Positions 5,898 through 6,312 of a stretch of DNA of 6,312 nt are shown in pieces. The first letter of the stretch is position 1. Each line of letters starts with the position of its first letter. Source of the DNA: Thermomicrobiales bacterium (GTDB lineage: Bacteria; Chloroflexota; Chloroflexia; Thermomicrobiales; UBA6265); assembly GCA_025928535.1 (NCBI GenBank), contig JAICJJ010000175.1:1-6312 (forward strand). Reading direction: 5' to 3'. The notes beneath the pieces were generated by a model. The model was not told where the DNA came from. It searched no databases and saw only the letters and a program-made list of their open reading frames with translations. Both the position numbers and the translations under genes were made by a program.

Positions 5898-6200
5898 ATG
5901 CAACCATCATCGTGGCTGACCACCCCCGCCACAACGCATCGCAAAGACGAGTTGGCGCGCGCCCGGACGCTCACCGCCGGGTTGCCGACGGCCTATCAGG
6001 CATATGCGCTGGCGAAGCAGGAGCAGATGCGGCAGATCGCCATCGACCTCGCCTGCGATCGCCTGGCCGCTCCCGAGCCGAACGCGGCGCCGCCACGCCA
6101 TGCCCTCCGGAAGGCGTTGGCCGTTCTCTCGACCTGGCTGCCCCGTCGCCGACCGCTCCTTGGCGGGACACCCCGGACGCACCGCTCCGCCATTCGATGA
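5898..6200 (+). CDS. Small hypothetical protein, 100 residues, function unknown
   Basis: I do not recognise a family. The ATG at 5898 is preferred to the in-frame ATG at 5880 because GGGAGGA (5886-5892) lies 5 nt before it, an excellent ribosome site and the main evidence that the gene is real. The sequence has a polar N-terminus (1-15), a likely amphipathic helix from about 17 to 57 ('[14 protein letters not shown]', '[20 protein letters not shown]'), a Pro/Ala linker (58-67), a second short hydrophobic-basic stretch (68-82, '[14 protein letters not shown]') and a basic tail rich in Arg and Pro (83-100). There is one cysteine (C53), no signal peptide and no enzyme motif. It is divergent from the STAND regulator, so it could be its target or accessory protein. 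A spurious frame is possible, since GC-rich DNA gives many, and the tail after residue 82 has low-complexity character. Confidence 0.66.
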   Translation: MQPSSWLTTPATTHRKDELARARTLTAGLPTAYQAYALAKQEQMRQIAIDLACDRLAAPEPNAAPPRHALRKALAVLSTWLPRRRPLLGGTPRTHRSAIR

Positions 6201-6229
6201 CGCCAGCCGATCCCGTCCGCTCGGAGGAT

Positions 6230-6253
6230 GCCGCCGGCCGCCGCGCCGGCGGC
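6230..6253 (+). terminator. Strong GC hairpin after the small unknown gene
   Basis: GCCGCCGGC (6230-6238) and GCCGGCGGC (6245-6253) form a perfect 9-bp stem with a 6-nt loop, 29 nt after the stop codon. The following bases (CTATGCTCTTCT) are only mildly T-rich, so it is a terminator-like hairpin without a true U-tract. It may instead be the inner part of the repeat that follows directly. Confidence 0.5.
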
Positions 6254-6261
6254 CTATGCTC

Positions 6262-6312
6262 TTCTCGACTTCTCGCCTTCTCGACTCATTCTTGCCGTCT
6301 TGCCGACTCGTC
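6262..6312 (-). repeat. Solitary arm of the octamer repeat family at the window edge
   Basis: Plus-strand octamers TTCTCGAC, TTCTCGCC, TTCTCGAC (6262-6285), a 3-nt spacer, then TTCTTGCC, GTCTTGCC and GACTCGTC (6289-6312). Read on the minus strand this begins GACGAGTC GGCAAGAC, the same head as the left arm at 2734 (GACGAGAC GGCAAGTC), followed by GTCGAG-type units. It is therefore a reversed copy of that arm. No partner arm or REP-like core is present to its left, where the hairpin and the small gene lie. What follows to the right is outside the window. Confidence 0.7.

Noticed and set aside
5691..5903. N-terminal extension of the STAND regulator by 71 residues
   Set aside because: The extension covers the dyad-rich divergent region and has no recognisable structure; the ATG at 5690 has a good ribosome site and fits the start of an XRE domain.

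Overview
The window is high-GC bacterial DNA with four well-supported gene families and one small unrecognised protein. A Tat-exported binding protein with a long, Ala-rich N-terminus, an XRE-type regulator fused to a STAND ATPase and helical repeats, and intergenic octamer/REP-like repeats all fit a Chloroflexota lineage such as Thermomicrobia. That assignment is an inference from gene style, not from a marker gene.

Left part (1-2730, minus strand): an ABC importer operon in the order ATPase (2573-1683), permease (1667-810), Tat-signal substrate-binding protein (629 to beyond the left edge). A good sigma-70-type promoter (TTGACA, 17-nt spacer, CAGAAT) lies at 2730-2702, with the perfect palindrome GACACGTGTC over its -35 box. 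The predicted leader of about 120 nt has one 5' segment that can pair with either of two downstream segments; the longer pairing ends 11 nt before the ATPase ATG. A stem-loop lies in the 180-nt gap before the binding-protein gene. The family is the NMT1/SsuABC/TauABC-like importers; the substrate cannot be read from the sequence.

Middle (2734-3332): a 224-bp composite repeat element with octamer-repeat arms in inverted orientation and a REP-like palindromic core fills the divergent region between the ABC promoter and a small plus-strand acylphosphatase gene (2975-3247). An 85-bp convergent gap with a compound hairpin follows.

Right part (3333-6312): a 785-residue minus-strand regulator (XRE helix-turn-helix, NB-ARC-like STAND ATPase, helical repeats) is divergent from a 100-residue plus-strand protein of unknown function. 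The 207-bp region between their starts is rich in small dyads and repeated short words, as expected if the regulator acts there. After the small gene come a strong GC hairpin and, at the window edge, a solitary arm of the same octamer family found at 2734-2957.

The ABC operon looks like one transcription unit. Nothing in the sequence ties the acylphosphatase or the STAND regulator to the transporter. Several very long open frames antisense to the real genes are by-products of the GC-rich codon pattern and are not annotated.
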